NCBI GenBank assembly: GCA_000310025.1
Contig: FN649729.1
Span: 5,219,773-5,263,680, forward strand
DNA: 43,908 bases
Direction: 5' to 3'
Source: Ectocarpus siliculosus
Taxonomy: Eukaryota; Sar; Phaeophyceae; Ectocarpales; Ectocarpaceae
Under the pieces are notes generated by a model. That model did no database searches. It worked only from the letters and a program-made list of their open reading frames with translations, and was not told where the DNA came from. Positions 14,244-25,801 of the stretch are shown here, piece after piece (position 1 is the stretch's first letter; each line of letters starts with the position of its first letter). The translations under genes were made by a program, and so were the position numbers.

Positions 14244-16436
14244 GCAGAGCAGGAAAGCGAGTACGGCAGTAGTGGATCTTGGTCGGCCGTATCCTGGGCA
14301 CCGGGCGCTATCACAGCAGAGCGAGACAAGTTGCAATAATATGCTACCAAGTGTCACTTGACTTCATTGGACTTGGCCTACTTCCACACTTCCACACTGG
14401 CGGCAGTCCGGTGCACGAACCAGCGGAGCATCATGAAGACGGATAAAAGCGGACACGAATGGTGGGGTCCGACGCCTCGCTCGTCGGTACCGCTCTTCCC
14501 ACAGCCTGACTGCGCACTACAATCCTGCTCTACAATCTGGCCGACACGTACTCGGGAGTAGTAGGAACAAACAGAAACACAACAACACACAGGAACAAAG
14601 GGAGGACGCACCGGCAGCCTTGGAGACTTCTCCCAGGGCCTCAAGCACAGCCATCCTGGACTCAGGCAAAGCCTTCCTGTTGTCCAGCAGCTTGTGCAGA
14701 TCGAGGACCGCTCCGACGGCATTCAGAGACTCGCAAAGCTCAAAAACCTGCAACAGCGGCAGCAACAGCAGCGGCGGCGGTGACCATATGGTGCCAACTA
14801 TTGAAGCACGAAGGGGGTAGAGGCATCGATTGCCGAGGAAGAACGCAGCGATGCGAAACGTTCGGCTGATCAGAAGCAGCGGCAGCGGCAGCAGCGGTAA
14901 CAGAGAGCGAACCACCGAAGCGTTTACACGGGGTACTGGACCAAAAAAAGGCGGTGGGTTTTTGGGCGGATCGTACTGGAATCGCAGCGGGGCAACGGTG
15001 GTCGCCGCGATGATCGTCTTTTAATGGGGCTTGCTTCATTTCGCGGCCGGCCTGGTAATCGATTCGAAGTGAGGTGATCGCGAGGATGCTCAAGAGGAGG
15101 CGGTATCGCCGCATGATCACCGTAGATGACCTAAGATACCACACTCCTTAGACCGGGTTTGAGAAAGAAACCGCATTTACTCCGCTGTAGAAAGAGTCTT
15201 CTATTCTCCCGTAGAATGAGTGTCGGTGCCGATAATAGCGTCGTTGGAAGGCTCCCGTCAATGTAGACCTTCTCGAAAATGAATAATTTGAGCTACGAAT
15301 AGTCTTCGTTGTGAGGGTAGTCGAGCCGTCAAATCGGTCCAGGGGGCAGGGGGTGAGTCGTCATAGATAGGGGGGAGAGATAGTGTGCTATGCATGCGGA
15401 GAGTTCAGAGGCTGGGGCAGACCTGGCTGAGACACTCTGCGACGGAGCGGCAGAACGGCGCGGTGACCTCCAGCTTCTTGTTGGACAGCACTCCTTGCAA
15501 GGTGGTGTTGCACGCCTCACAGTCCGCTCGCAGCTCCGAGTCCGACTTGCCCTGATGGCGACGGCACGCCAAAGAACGAGGGGGGGGGGCACACAGATAG
15601 CAGAAAATTGTGGGGTGCTGATATTAGAAGAGAGGACGAGCAGTGAAGATCGCGAAGTTGGGGTCAGCAACCAAGCACGCCACCGGCACTCCTGCTATTG
15701 GGACACCGGCAATATACCCGTGCTGCAAAAGGGCGTCACACCACTTGATTAAAGAACCTCTTGTTTTGTCCGCGAGGCTCGGTTCTTACTATTTCCTCTC
15801 TCGGGCAATTAGCTCAACAGCTAGTGCATAGTAATCAGGATAAGCGTATTTTCATGATCGAGTTCGCATGTTTTGATATTTCGAGCCTGGACTTCTTATT
15901 TCCCAGGATCGTCAAGCGTGGGAGTTGACAATTCAGTAGAATTGGCAGCAAGTTGCTCCCCCCGCCCCCCCCCCCCCTCCCCAAAAATGCGATGTCGTTG
16001 CCTCAGGCAACCGTCAGTAGAGCACATTCGTGTAGCTAAGTAATAGGAGCATGCGCATGTACGGTCGACGCAACACATGAAACCGTCGTACAACAACAAG
16101 AAGCTCGACAAGACGCACACGCAGGCGAAACCCTCTGCAGCAGTGTATCTACACATACGCTGCAAAGCACACCACGCACACCACGCGCACCTGTCCCAGG
16201 TGTTTCATGCGCAGCTCCAGCCTCAGCACCCCGCACAGCGAGCTCAGCGCGAAAAAGAGCGTCTTGGTGGTGGCGAACCGCTGGTCCTGCGACGCCGCCA
16301 CGCGCGCTTGCAGCGCAGCCTCCACTAGCTGCGACGCATCGCCTATCCTTCCGAGTGCCGGCGGCTGCTGCTGCTGGGGCCGTTGCGAGGCCGCCGCCCC
16401 AGCCGTTGCCGCTGCTGGTGCCTCGGAACCCGCCAT
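556..16436 (-). CDS. HEATR5/Laa1/SWEETIE-family HEAT-repeat protein, 25 exons, 3' end outside window
   Basis: Large alpha-solenoid protein. Known relatives (animal HEATR5A/B, yeast Laa1, plant SWEETIE) bind the AP-1 adaptor and help clathrin-dependent traffic at the trans-Golgi and endosomes. Exons in plus coordinates, 5' to 3': 16191-16436, 15423-15551, 14612-14747, 13877-14063, 13134-13383, 12389-12523, 11534-11654, 11067-11212, 10202-10369, 9777-9839, 8879-9007, 7878-8131, 7025-7274, 6446-6817, 5627-5721, 5481-5519, 5051-5144, 4584-4772, 3977-4087, 3567-3668, 2573-2839, 2127-2264, 1699-1874, 1332-1449, 556-687. All phases close, giving 1,349 codons without a stop. I aligned by eye with the remembered HEATR5 N-terminal half: FPETVNNLLKSLK matches LPESVAAAAKQLK; CPLGIP matches LPMGIP at identical spacing from a GxS motif; LRCAAGEALGRMA matches ARRAAAEGLALMG; RTGHSLALGCL matches RAGAMFALACL. 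The start MAGSEAP (GCCATGG context) is preferred to an upstream in-frame extension. Lineage insertions: Gly-rich (exons 6, 13, 21), Ala/acidic (12), Ser/Ala/Pro (14). Family length is about 2,000 aa, so about a third is missing to the left. Exon 16 (39 bp) and the exon 7 acceptor (11654 or 11657) are the least certain. Confidence 0.87.
3672..3786. repeat. Interstitial telomere-like TTAGGG array
   Basis: About eight uninterrupted GGTTAG units run from about 3674, followed by degenerate units (TTAGTTAGGG, GGGACAG, GTAGGG) to about 3786. The array lies in intron 19 of the HEATR5-like gene and abuts the acceptor of exon 20. In transcript sense it reads CCCTAA repeats ending in CCCCAG, then the exon. 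Confidence 0.95.
5185..5453. repeat. Imperfect tandem repeat, unit about 82-99 bp, three copies
   Basis: Units begin at about 5185, 5284 and 5372, each starting with ATGAGGGGAAA or ATGATGGAAA and containing the shared blocks CTCAAA or GTCAAATG, ACCAAACA and CACAGACCA. The third unit is the most diverged. The array lies in intron 16 of the HEATR5-like gene (5145-5480) and follows a short CAT microsatellite at 5164-5187. Confidence 0.8.
9568..9745. repeat. Tandem repeat, unit about 52-57 bp, just over three copies
   Basis: Each unit contains TGGCTTGTCGGACATACTC or a close variant, then TTTAGTATGG, then GGTCAGA. It lies in intron 10 of the HEATR5-like gene (9008-9776), close to the donor of the small exon 10. 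No reading frame is conserved across the units. Confidence 0.8.
10001..10147. repeat. Compound microsatellite (CCA)n-(ACC)n-(CAA)n ending in TTAGGG units
   Basis: A run of CCA from about 10002, a second CCA run at 10038-10061, then about 16 CAA units to 10113, directly followed by GGGTTAGGGTTAGGGTTGGGG and degenerate telomere-like units. It lies in intron 9 of the HEATR5-like gene (9840-10201). Confidence 0.9.
12530..12592. repeat. Tandem ATATCACG octamer array
   Basis: Two blocks of three to four octamers (ACGATATC) separated by CACAACACC. Each unit contains GATATC, so the array is partly palindromic. It lies in intron 5 of the HEATR5-like gene (12524-13133), within 10 bp of the exon 6 acceptor. 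Confidence 0.85.
13628..13757. repeat. Direct duplication of about 48 bp, spaced 81 bp
   Basis: GCTGACGTGTTTTCGACTCG followed by AAGAGCCCAGCGAACCT at about 13628 recurs almost unchanged at about 13709. The pair lies in intron 4 of the HEATR5-like gene (13384-13876). Confidence 0.8.
14087..14240. other. Assembly gap (99 N) between poly-G and GA repeats
   Basis: A run of about 24 G precedes N from 14111 to 14209, followed by about 28 bp of alternating GA. The gap is in intron 3 of the HEATR5-like gene and removes no coding sequence that the splice phases require. The apparent long frames across it are artefacts of the N run. Confidence 0.95.
15115..15362. mobile_element. Degenerate MITE copy A
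   Basis: Left end ACCGTAGATGACCTAAGATACCACACTCCTTAGACCGGG and right end GTCAAATCGGTCCAGGGGGC...GAGTCGTCAT are recognisable counterparts of the terminal inverted repeats of the better copy at 17318-17552. It lies in intron 2 of the HEATR5-like gene. It has no coding capacity. Confidence 0.6.
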
Positions 16437-19210
16437 GGCTGATGTTGGTGTCGGAGTCGCTAGGTGGAGCGAAAGAGTCAAGCGACCACCGTACAAGGGC
16501 CGGCGGAGGGCGGCGGAGACAGCAATATTATTCGCTAAATAGCACAAATCGGCTGAGGCATTTGATGAAAAAGGTGAATTACCAAACAAATCGGCTACAG
16601 GCGTTTCATGGAAAAGGTACATCGTTCCTCACCCTAACCCAACTTCCCCGATTGCATGCTTCATCTAACATGTTTACTTATAACTATAAAAACACAAACC
16701 CTGCCAAGGCTGCTGAATATTAACCCCCCCCTCGAGGCAAGGTTCAGGATGCAACATGGGTGTGTGGGCTAAGAGAAGACGAAACGCCAAGACTAAAAGG
16801 TTGCCAGGATAAAGGGTCGCGTTGGTCGCTAGTAGTGTAGGGCGTGATCGCTGTGCCGCGTAGATAGCTCAGGTGACGGTGGTGCGATAAATGCCACCAC
16901 CTGCCACAACCAACGCCGCACTCCTGCCGGCTCTTCCTGCTCTACGTGCGCGACGAGCGCTAATAACTCCTTGGGAGGGTCATGTGCGACATTGCTGTTC
17001 GGGGACGGCATCTGCCGCAAAGTGCGGCATTTCTTGCGATGAACTTCGGCGTCGTCACACGCAACAAGTCATACTCTACAAGTGCATCACTCGCGATGCT
17101 ATCTACTCGCTCGTTATTGGCAGCTCCTTCCCGTGTGTTTAGCAGTTCTGCTCTGCTAACCTACCCTGGTTGGTGCAGCTGAATCTTGCTGCTGTGTCGG
17201 AGAGGTCGCGCGCTATTCTGCAACTGACTCTGTCGCATATGGCATGGGAAAGATCTACCAAAGGTACATTGTAGGAGTAAGGAAGGCGACCTAGAGGAGG
17301 ATACATGCGAAGGTTGTATCATACCGTAGGTGACACAAGATACCACACACCCTGAAGCTGTTTTCAAAGCTCGATTTCTCCACGACGGATTGACTGCTGC
17401 CGACAAAAATGGCGGCGTTGAACCCGTCTCGTTGAGAGCTTTCCGACATCGTGTCGATTCGTTTAAGCATCCTCTTCATCGTGCAGTAAACGAGCTTTGA
17501 AAATCGGTCGAGGGGGCGTGTTATCTTGTGTTGTCATGTACGGTACACTACGCTGACGCAACCCTTGCCTGCTCACACGCATTCGCGCGGAAGAAATTGC
17601 CGGTCTCCTTCTGAACCATGTATCCGTATGAAATGTACGTCCTAATAGATTAGAAAACATAAATACAAACACAGAAAGACTATACCCATTCGAGATAAAT
17701 GCGTCCTCATGTCCTAGACCAACAGACATGCTGTGGGAACAAATGGCTTTCCGAACAACGTCAGCTGGAATATCTAGTTGATGTGTGTCGGGGATAGAAG
17801 GGGTGCACAGGTTGAGGATGTCAAGTCCGGTTGGAATAACTCTACTTCCACGCAAAAAAAAACAGCAGCAGCAGCAGCAGCAGCAGCACGTTGGGTTTGT
17901 TCGAAACACTGAACAAGGGTTGCCTCTACTCGGCCTGTGCTTCGCTATTACAGGGGCAAAGGGGCGGCCCCCGTAGGATTGATTCATCCGCGCCCAACAG
18001 CAGTCATGCGGATTGTTCACACTCCTTGTCCTAAACACTTTACTACGTGGATGAACCTATCGAAATCTGCTTTTGTGCGACCACTGGAGTACCCCAGAAC
18101 ACGGTAGGGAGCGCCTGGAGCTCTGCATGTTAGGGTACAAACGCTGCTCCTGTCGCGCAGCAGCACAGCAGTACTTGTAGCAGCAGCACGAAAGAACAGA
18201 ACCTATCCATGCTTCAGCGTTGCTCGATGTGGGTGTTCACCACCTACTTTGTTCGACATAGATCTCCCTATTACGCCGTCAAGGAATATCGCGGTACCTG
18301 CTTGATGCTTCCCTTCTTCTTGTGCTGCTCAAGCACCTCGCGACGCCCTTCACCGGCACTCTTCCCTCTAAGCTGGTGCGCTTGGACTCCAGACTGGGGG
18401 GGCACACAGCTGTACCACAATATGAGTCCCTCAAACGGGAGTTATGAAGAAAACATGCCGCATGTCGATGTAGAGGGTGCGGGGACGCGAATTAGCCGTT
18501 TCGTTATTTAATGTATTTTTTCGCGATCTCCGACGAAAGTTGTTGGCGGCTTGGACGACCGAGGGTGTAATGCACGCGGCGATGGCGCTGGAAAACTCGC
18601 CGCATTTGGTCCTTGTCGCAAAGGGCGACCTGTACCAACGATAATTGTACAGAGGGGAGAGCCGGGGCATGGCATGAACGAGGCGTGGGCATTTGTGCCC
18701 TGGGGTGCGGAACGAACGGTGGGTGCAGGCCAACTAAGTATGTGAGGGTCTGAGTCGATTTGATCGAAAGTTGAGGTGGTTGTTCCGAGTTCCCGCCGCT
18801 TGGGTGATCTAGGCTCTCTACCGAAAGCACTTCGGGAAGGGCCCTGAAACCCTAATATCAGATTCTGTAAACAGCAGTCTGCAGCAGAGTCCCTGCGTGC
18901 TACTGCAGGCGTAATATGGAATTATGTATTGGGCCCCGTAGGACTTGCTCGCAGAGCTGCGCTGTTTCTTGGGAGTAAAGGAGGGTGCGACGGAGGCGTG
19001 TGCTATGCACTGTGTCTGTATTGTAGACTACTGTATAGACTATAACCCCGAAACATCCCTTTCCGCATCTTGCTGTTATCTCTGTGCTTGTTTCGGGCAC
19101 CGCTATTCCTTGGAAACTCCCTCGCCTCCACAGACTGCTGAAGGTGCCGCCACCCAGGAGCTGTGCAGGCGGCACGGGAAGTACGCTGAGCTGCAATAAT
19201 TGAAGGAGGG
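16437..19210. other. Divergent intergenic region between HEATR5-like gene and channel gene 1
   Basis: About 2.8 kb separates the two start codons, which point away from each other, so both promoters must lie here. I see no convincing TATA box. It contains MITE copy B and a short CAG run at 17863-17888. Open frames here are short and have no recognisable content. Confidence 0.7.
17318..17552. mobile_element. MITE copy B, best preserved, about 235 bp
   Basis: The left arm begins TACCGTAGGTGACACAAGAT and runs to TTTTCAAAGCTCG. The right arm begins CGAGCTTTGAAAATCGG and ends in ACAAC-TGTACGGTA, nearly the reverse complement of the left arm over about 40 bp. The interior shares GCGTTGAA and GAGCTTTCCGA with the copies at 39.3 and 40.9 kb. 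No transposase frame is present, so it is a non-autonomous element. A TA target duplication is possible but not proven. Confidence 0.75.
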
Positions 19211-22200
19211 ATGGAGAATGCTAACGAAGCACCTACAACATCGCTGCCGGTGCCTGCGGACGACCAGCCTGTGGAGGATGGGGTTAGAATACCGAGGCGG
19301 TGGGCAGGGGGTAATTCTGGGGGAGCGTCTACGAGCTCGACGACGGATAGCTCCAGAGGATCGTCGTTGTTGAGGACACGTGGAGACGACGACATGAGCG
19401 CGGCTTCCTTGTCTTCAAATGCCAGTTCGGTTGCCACCTTTCCTGCTTCCTCCGCTCCCGCCAACACCAACACCACCGTTTCCACCTTCGGTGGTGCACC
19501 CACCAGCAGTAGTGGAGCAAGCGTCCAGTCTCGCACTGCTGCAACAAGCGGTAGCGCTAGAGCAGAGCAACGCGGGGCTGGAAACCACAACAGCCAGGAA
19601 GATCAAGGGATTGAAGATGGGATACCCCAGATCCCGGTTGTCGTCGCCAACAAGCCGCGATGCGTCAAGACGGGGGTCGCGCCTCGCGGGCGATTTGGCC
19701 GAGCACACCGGATCGTAACCAGAGCATCAAAGGCCGAGGCGACGGGGAAGTTTTGGAGCGGAGTTAAACCGGCTCGGACCAACTCAACGCTGGTGATTCC
19801 TACAGGAGGAGGCCCGCCTGGCTTGTCGATGGCGACGTTGAGGGCGGCGATGAAGCTTAAGAAGAAGGCCAACGTGATCCAGGCCAAGTCTGTCATGTCA
19901 AAGTACATCGTGGACCCGAGGACCTCGCGCATGCAGTCCTGGAAGAACTGGATGTTCGTGAACATCATGTTCACCGTGCTGGTGACCCCGTGGCGAATAA
20001 GCTTCCGGTGCCCGGCGCACGCCTTCGGGTTGACGCTGGCCGCGATCGCCAACATTTCTTTCATCGTGGACACGGTGCTGCACTTTTTTACGGCGGTGGT
20101 GACGGAATCAGGCCTGCTGACCGAGCGCAAGGAGATCGCACGGCGGTATATCACGTCGTGGTTTTTTCTCGACCTCGTGACCTGTTTGCCGTACACAACC
20201 CTGCTCCGGAGCGTGGTCCCTGCCAGCTTGAGGGTGATGGCGCCGATGCGAGGGTTGCGCTTGCTGAAACTGCTAAAGGTGGTGAAGGTCTACACGTTGC
20301 ACTACGAGGTCAGTCCTTACAGTACGTCGTTTCTCCCGCGGCCGGCTCTTGTGTCTGGACCATCTCTTGCGTCACGAAAGTCCATTCTCGCTGTCTTGTT
20401 CCTGTAGACAGAGCGGTTTCGCAGCAGCCACGCCCAAAGCCTAACGGCCTCCTTTAGATGAAGCTTGAGGTATTGGTGGTGTTGGTGCGGTTAGCGCATG
20501 AAGGGGGAGACCTCGTTTGTCTTAAGCGCAAAGGCACATACTTCTTTCCATTATTTAAGCCAAAATAATAGTCACATGCCGCCACCCTCAATGCATGGCA
20601 GATTTTCCATCCACGGACTATCTGCTCACACAGGTAATCCCGGATGTTTTCGTTGGCGAGTCATATTCTGGAACACCACCATCAGCCCGCAAGAGGAGTG
20701 TGGTTACAGTAGATGAGAAGAAACAGCTTTTGTTTATTTAGAAGAGATGAAAAACAATTTAACGATGCTTTTCTGTTTCGACAGGTGAGCCCCGTGGCCA
20801 TGAGCATCGGGAAGACCCTGGTCACAGTTATTTTGGCGGCACATCTTCTGAGCTGCTTCTGGTTCTGGGTCCACTGCTATGACGACCTCCTAGCGGTGAG
20901 GAGGTGTACAGTAGTAGTAGCGATGGCGTTAGGATATGGTTCGGGTTCCCTCAATTGGAGGCTACTGATCAATATGTCGGAGAGGCTACAGGTCTGTGGC
21001 GCAACTTTGTTGCCGTACTATCGCCGACATACTCCTGCCTTGCGGTTGTGATCGCCAGCACTTGGCGTGCGTGTGCGACTTTGTCAGTGTTCGTCGTGTA
21101 CTATTTCCTGACGTTGTCTGCTCCACTTAACATGGACCCTCCTCCGCCTCCTCGCTCGAACCACGCCGTCGATCAAACCGAAACCGGGGATGAATCGAAA
21201 ACAACACCAACAGGGGGTAGAAACAGAATGGAAGCAGTGCGGATCATCAACATCTGTGGCAAGCCAGTACCTGTCGTCTTTTTACTTCATCATCTACACC
21301 ATGATGACGGTCGGCTACGGAGACCAACACGCAAATCCTTCTGACAAAAAGGCGAGAAACACGGAGTGGGCGAGGGGTTACGCATGTGCCCAATGAGGCT
21401 CAGGGTTGAGACTGGGCGTCACCAAGTTATTTTTTGGCGGTGTGAGAATCAGAATCTTGAAAATGGGACGAGGTAACCACAGCCCGAGCCCTTACTCGGA
21501 GAGCTCGGCCGAGAACCGAGGGGTGGCATTTTTGGGCAAAATGATCCTTCTCCTCATGGAGCTTTGTTTTCAGCAGCAAAGCGTACTCCAAGTTAGGAAT
21601 GGAAGCAAGTTTGCCGTTCCAACACGTTGGAATGTGCGTCTTGAGCCTCCCGTTCTCCCCCATATCGCTGTTTGTCCGCTACATGCCCTCTGGCTGTCAA
21701 CCCACAACATAACCCTCTCACTCTCGCCACCTTGTTCTCGTGTCGGTTAACGGCCGACATCCATCTAACGAAGCGCCTCAACCCATTCTACTGCACAACG
21801 CTTGCTGCATCATCGCGTGCCAGGGGCTGATATTGAGCGTGTTCATCCAGCTTACGGGGGCGACGCTCTTCGGTTTCATCATCGCGGCCACGAGAAGAAT
21901 AGTGCAGTTTATCGCCCCCATCCAGAAGGTCACCACCACCAACCTACAGGTAACGGCAGCACACAGACTGCCGGAGCTGACTAGGAACGCGCAGACCGCC
22001 TACAATGACCTCGGTCGAGCGCTGCTGTTGGTGTAGGAGTATGGCTTGGAATTGTGCTGCAGTTGAGGTCACGGGGACAATTTCGTGTTCAGGCTCGGGG
22101 TATTGCTTGCTGTTAGACGGACAGCGCCGATGGACTTCCATAGTGCAGTCACGCACGTTGGTTTTGTTTGGGGCTGGACTAGCCATGCTTGTGGGCTTCG

Positions 22201-25200
22201 GATATACAACTTGACCGGAGCAGGCATCGTCCTCGCCACGCTATAGGCTACGCCATTTGTGATCCGGCCACAGCAACATACTGTCCATACTACAACACTG
22301 CCAAGCAAAGCAATCTCATCTATACCCCAGACAAGAAAATGGAAGGAAGGACGTCGCTGCCGGAGAAAGGATGGCGTAGGGAACACTGGGTGAAGCGGAG
22401 GGGTTCCGAGAATCTGTTGCACCCACCAGGACCAACGACACAGCGAGGAGGGGGGGTGTCGGGATGCCAGGGGTCATCACTGAGCACAGATTAAGGGGAT
22501 TGGTCTTTTGCGCTAAGTCGGGGACACGGGAACGCGACAATACCTACCCCCATCAACCCCAATACAACCCGATCCTGAAACATGTTCTCCGAAGTTCGCA
22601 TGTCTACGCAGAAGTACTTAATAAGGAGGGCGGCCCAACAAAGAAGAGGGAAACAGAAAAACAACCGAACGCCGCGCGTACACAACAGCATACCGCCCCC
22701 CGTCGCCACCAACCACAACAACGCAACCCCACGCACGACGTCGTTCCCCGCGCCTCAGAAAATTTCTGAGTATGCGTTGGATCGAAGATTGCCGGACGGC
22801 ATTAGCTCTCGGATAAAACGACACTTCCGGTATTTTTATTTCAAGACGAGCGTTTTCGACGAGAGGGCGGTGATGGAGCATGTGCCGTGGCAGATATGCC
22901 AGGAGGTGATGTCCAAGACGCATGCCGTGGCCATCTCGGCCACGGGGCTCTTGCAGGTGAGTCAACGTGTTGCCGGTGCTTCTGTTGGGTATGCTGTCGT
23001 CGTTGTCGCTGTTGTCGCGGTTGTCGCGGTTGTCGTTGTCGTTGTCCCACGTTGTCGTTGTCGTTGTCGTTGTCGTTTTCCGATGCTGTCATTGCACGAA
23101 TGGCGCACGGCCTGGTCGTGTATGGAACCTGTTCAGTTGTAGATGGGTTTGACGGTTGTGTGTGGAGGTGATGAGTTGGTGTTGAGGTGTTGTTTTGAAA
23201 CATCAGCAGAAGAAACATCCAGACACATTGCTGTTAGCGGATACTCTCTAGGTTTGTTGTGTGTGTCAGGCTTTAGCCCGGCCTAGCAAGCCCATGGTCA
23301 CAGAGTACCAACCTCGTGTCGAAAGCGGGGAAGCGACGGTAGTGAGTGCAGCTTTCTCCGGTTCGCATTGACGCGTAAAGAGTGTGCTACTTTCAAAAGG
23401 TTCTATTCCGGTCAAATCGCCGCCATGATGAGTGAATTCCGAGGTCTCGCGCCCCTCGCCAGTGCTGGGCAAGACTACGGCTTATCATGTGTTCCAAGCG
23501 ACGGAAACATGGTAACAAGGCCATGACTCGAACCCCCGTCCAGATTGTTAGTCAGTAGCGTTCTCGACGTCTGTGCTGCCACAGTAGTCAGTGACTACCG
23601 TAGACTACTTGTATTGTGCAACCGACAGGTGCGTGGATTTCTCATGACGGGAATTGTTGCGAATCGTGCATTTTTGCAGGAATGACTCAATTCCCAGAGC
23701 CGACACCTTGGGCACTCCTTTCGACCCCGGCCTTGCGTGCTGATAAGACAGGGGAATGCGATGCGAAGTTGGTTGAATGGTCATGACACAATAATTCCGG
23801 AGTATTTCGAGTAGAGACACGCAACGTTGTCCCGCGATTCACCAAGCAAACGTTGTCAGCTCTGAAACGGATCGTAAATAAACCATGGAAAATACTCTCA
23901 AAAGGAATCCCGCCTTTCTCTTCAGGGCCACGACTTCTCGCCTATCGCGCTCATGAGGCTGGCGAGGGCGATGAAGCCGATGGAGCTGGACAGCGGGGAG
24001 GAGGCGATACTGCAGGAGGATACCGTGCTCCAGGCGTACTTCGTCATCAAGGGAAGGGTCGAGGCCTACGTGCACGAGGAGGTGCGAGGGCGCCGCTCCT
24101 CGTTCGGAGGGGGAGACGCAGACACGCCTCCCTTGCGGCAGTCCTCGTACTTGGGGGTTTGGGGACCTGGATCAATGTGGGGGCTCAGCAATATCATGCT
24201 CGGGGGGGGATCAGAGGTACGCGTGTTGGCCGGTTGTACTCCTGCATTTCTTTTTCGGGACAGGACTGGGATAACACGCCTGTTGGGAGGGGGGCTCGTG
24301 TTTGCCGCGCGCTGTGTACCGGCAGCATTCACAATCCTACAAGAAAGGGGGGGGGGCAGGCGGGCATGCAGGCCAATGATCGCAGCACGTGGGAAGCAAG
24401 CTTCTCGTTTCTGTTGGGCGTTGGGGGGAGTGTTTTCCTACTTGCCGAAGGTGTCATATACTCAATGAGCTGCAGCATCAAATACCCCTGTCCTCTAGAC
24501 TCCCTTTGCGATAGACATGGTCAACCAAACCTCGCCCAAGGTTCAATCGTTCGAATGGCAGTGGAGAAACAAGCAGACCTAGTTCGTGGGCTCGCTCTGC
24601 TCACAACCAGCAAGCCGTTAGAACTTCCATCTGCACTAAAGTTCTTGAATCGTGCACGTATGCGGATCATGTCCAGGCAACCTTTGTCGCTGCCTCCCCG
24701 AGCGACCTGCTTTGGCTAGACCAGTCAGATCTCATCGCGGCCATCGACGAGCACCCGGACATCAAGGGTTGCCTCGAAAAGACGGCCTTTGCCGACCACC
24801 ACGTAAGTCCAACACGGCGAACCCTTTAAGAACTGCTGTCTCTCTCTCCCTGGGTGCCTGCGTGGATCTGAGGAAGTGTATTGCTGTGGTCGTGAATTAA
24901 GCAACTGCCGCTCACGCACTTCTCCAACCATAGATTGAATCACTTTCACCCTTGGTAAGGAGGGCAACATCGCGCACGACTCGGGACGCTGGCCTCTCGC
25001 ATGACCCAAGATCTATGTTGTGAAGGCATCCGTAGAATGCTGAGCAGGGTGGACGAGCGAGGACGGCTGTGATAAGGCCGCAAGGGCGAAACATCATCAG
25101 CAGCTGTAACTGCAACCTCAACCAACTGCAACTATCTGTTATCCCTGTTGCATATCTCTGTTATGGTACGTCGAACGACCAGGTGTTGCGGGAAGCTGTC

Positions 25201-25801
25201 AAGTCGCCGACTATCACCAAAGAAGGGCTCAAGCTCAAGCAGATCACTCTCACCGACTTCAAGGTGAGAACAGCCATCCCGCTCCCTGCACGCCACTTTC
25301 AGTTTGTTGTAATTATCATTATCATTTTGTACTCCTACCCGCTGCAGTCCTTCGACACCTACTATTTACGAATTCCGCTTGGCTATGCGGGTTGTTACAG
25401 ACGCTGCCGCGTCTTGGGAGGTTAGGGTTCTGGGACTGAAGATATTAAGGGTGAAATCACCGACTACGACCGAAACTGAAACCCCCTCCGTCACATGATT
25501 CCCTTTCGATATCAAAACCATGCAGTCTTCCGACTTGAAGCAACAGCTCAAGCACACGGACGTTAGGAATCTCTGCATGGCTGCTAGCGCCGACCATTTA
25601 GCTGCCGCGGCGGCTAGCCAAGCCGCCGCGGCTTCACACGGAGGGATGGTGGGCATGGTGCACGACATACAGCACATGGCGGCGTTCGGGGGGAAGGGAG
25701 TGAGGGGGAGACTGAGGAGCTTTGTGGGCTCCGTCCACGGGGTGCTTCGAGGGCAGAAGATGCAGATGAGGCGAGTGAACAATAAAAATCGAATCCGGTA
25801 A
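19211..25801 (+). CDS. Six-TM potassium channel with cyclic-nucleotide-binding-like domain (channel 1), 9 exons
   Basis: Voltage-gated, CNBD-type cation channel, expected to be K+ selective and membrane-embedded. Exons: 19211-20308, 20785-20895, 21238-21351, 21824-21949, 22759-22956, 23926-24216, 24677-24802, 25183-25263, 25526-25801; every exon is an exact number of codons, giving 806 residues. Order: Ser/Thr/Gly-rich N-terminus (1-240); S1 about 244-265; S2 about 272-297; S3 about 314-330; S4 about 341-364 with basic residues in RGLRLLKLLKVVKV; S5 about 370-395; pore with TVGYGD at 427-432; S6 about 442-465; C-linker (484-549); CNBD beta-roll from 550 (KPMELDSGEEAI, then YFVIKGRVEAY); Ala-rich C-terminus. 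The third intron needs a GC donor (AAG|GCGAGA); every nearby GT donor breaks the frame. The phosphate-binding cassette is atypical (WGL for FGE, no RTA/RSA), so cyclic nucleotide binding is doubtful. The subfamily (KCNH, HCN, CNG or plant Shaker-like) is not decided. The stop TAA lies at 25799-25801, with AATAAA-like sequence just upstream. Confidence 0.9.
22990..23080. repeat. GTTGTC microsatellite
   Basis: Imperfect repeats of GTTGTC/GTCGTT in intron 5 of channel gene 1, just downstream of the C-linker exon. Confidence 0.85.
23485..23605 (-). repeat. Possible tRNA-derived (SINE-like) segment
   Basis: Read on the minus strand it contains TGGCAGCACAGACG (box A-like), then AACGCTACTGACTAACAATCT, then GGGGGTTCGAGTC (box B-like) about 50 bp further on. 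This resembles a decayed tRNA or the 5' part of a Pol III SINE. The acceptor stem does not pair convincingly, so it is not called as a tRNA. It lies in intron 5 of channel gene 1. Confidence 0.3.

Noticed and set aside
13858-14361. Long frames crossing the N run
   Set aside because: They owe their length to undetermined bases and GA/G repeats; only the part 13877-14063 on the minus strand is coding.
17161-17406. Minus-strand 81-codon frame
   Set aside because: Overlaps MITE copy B and has no other support.
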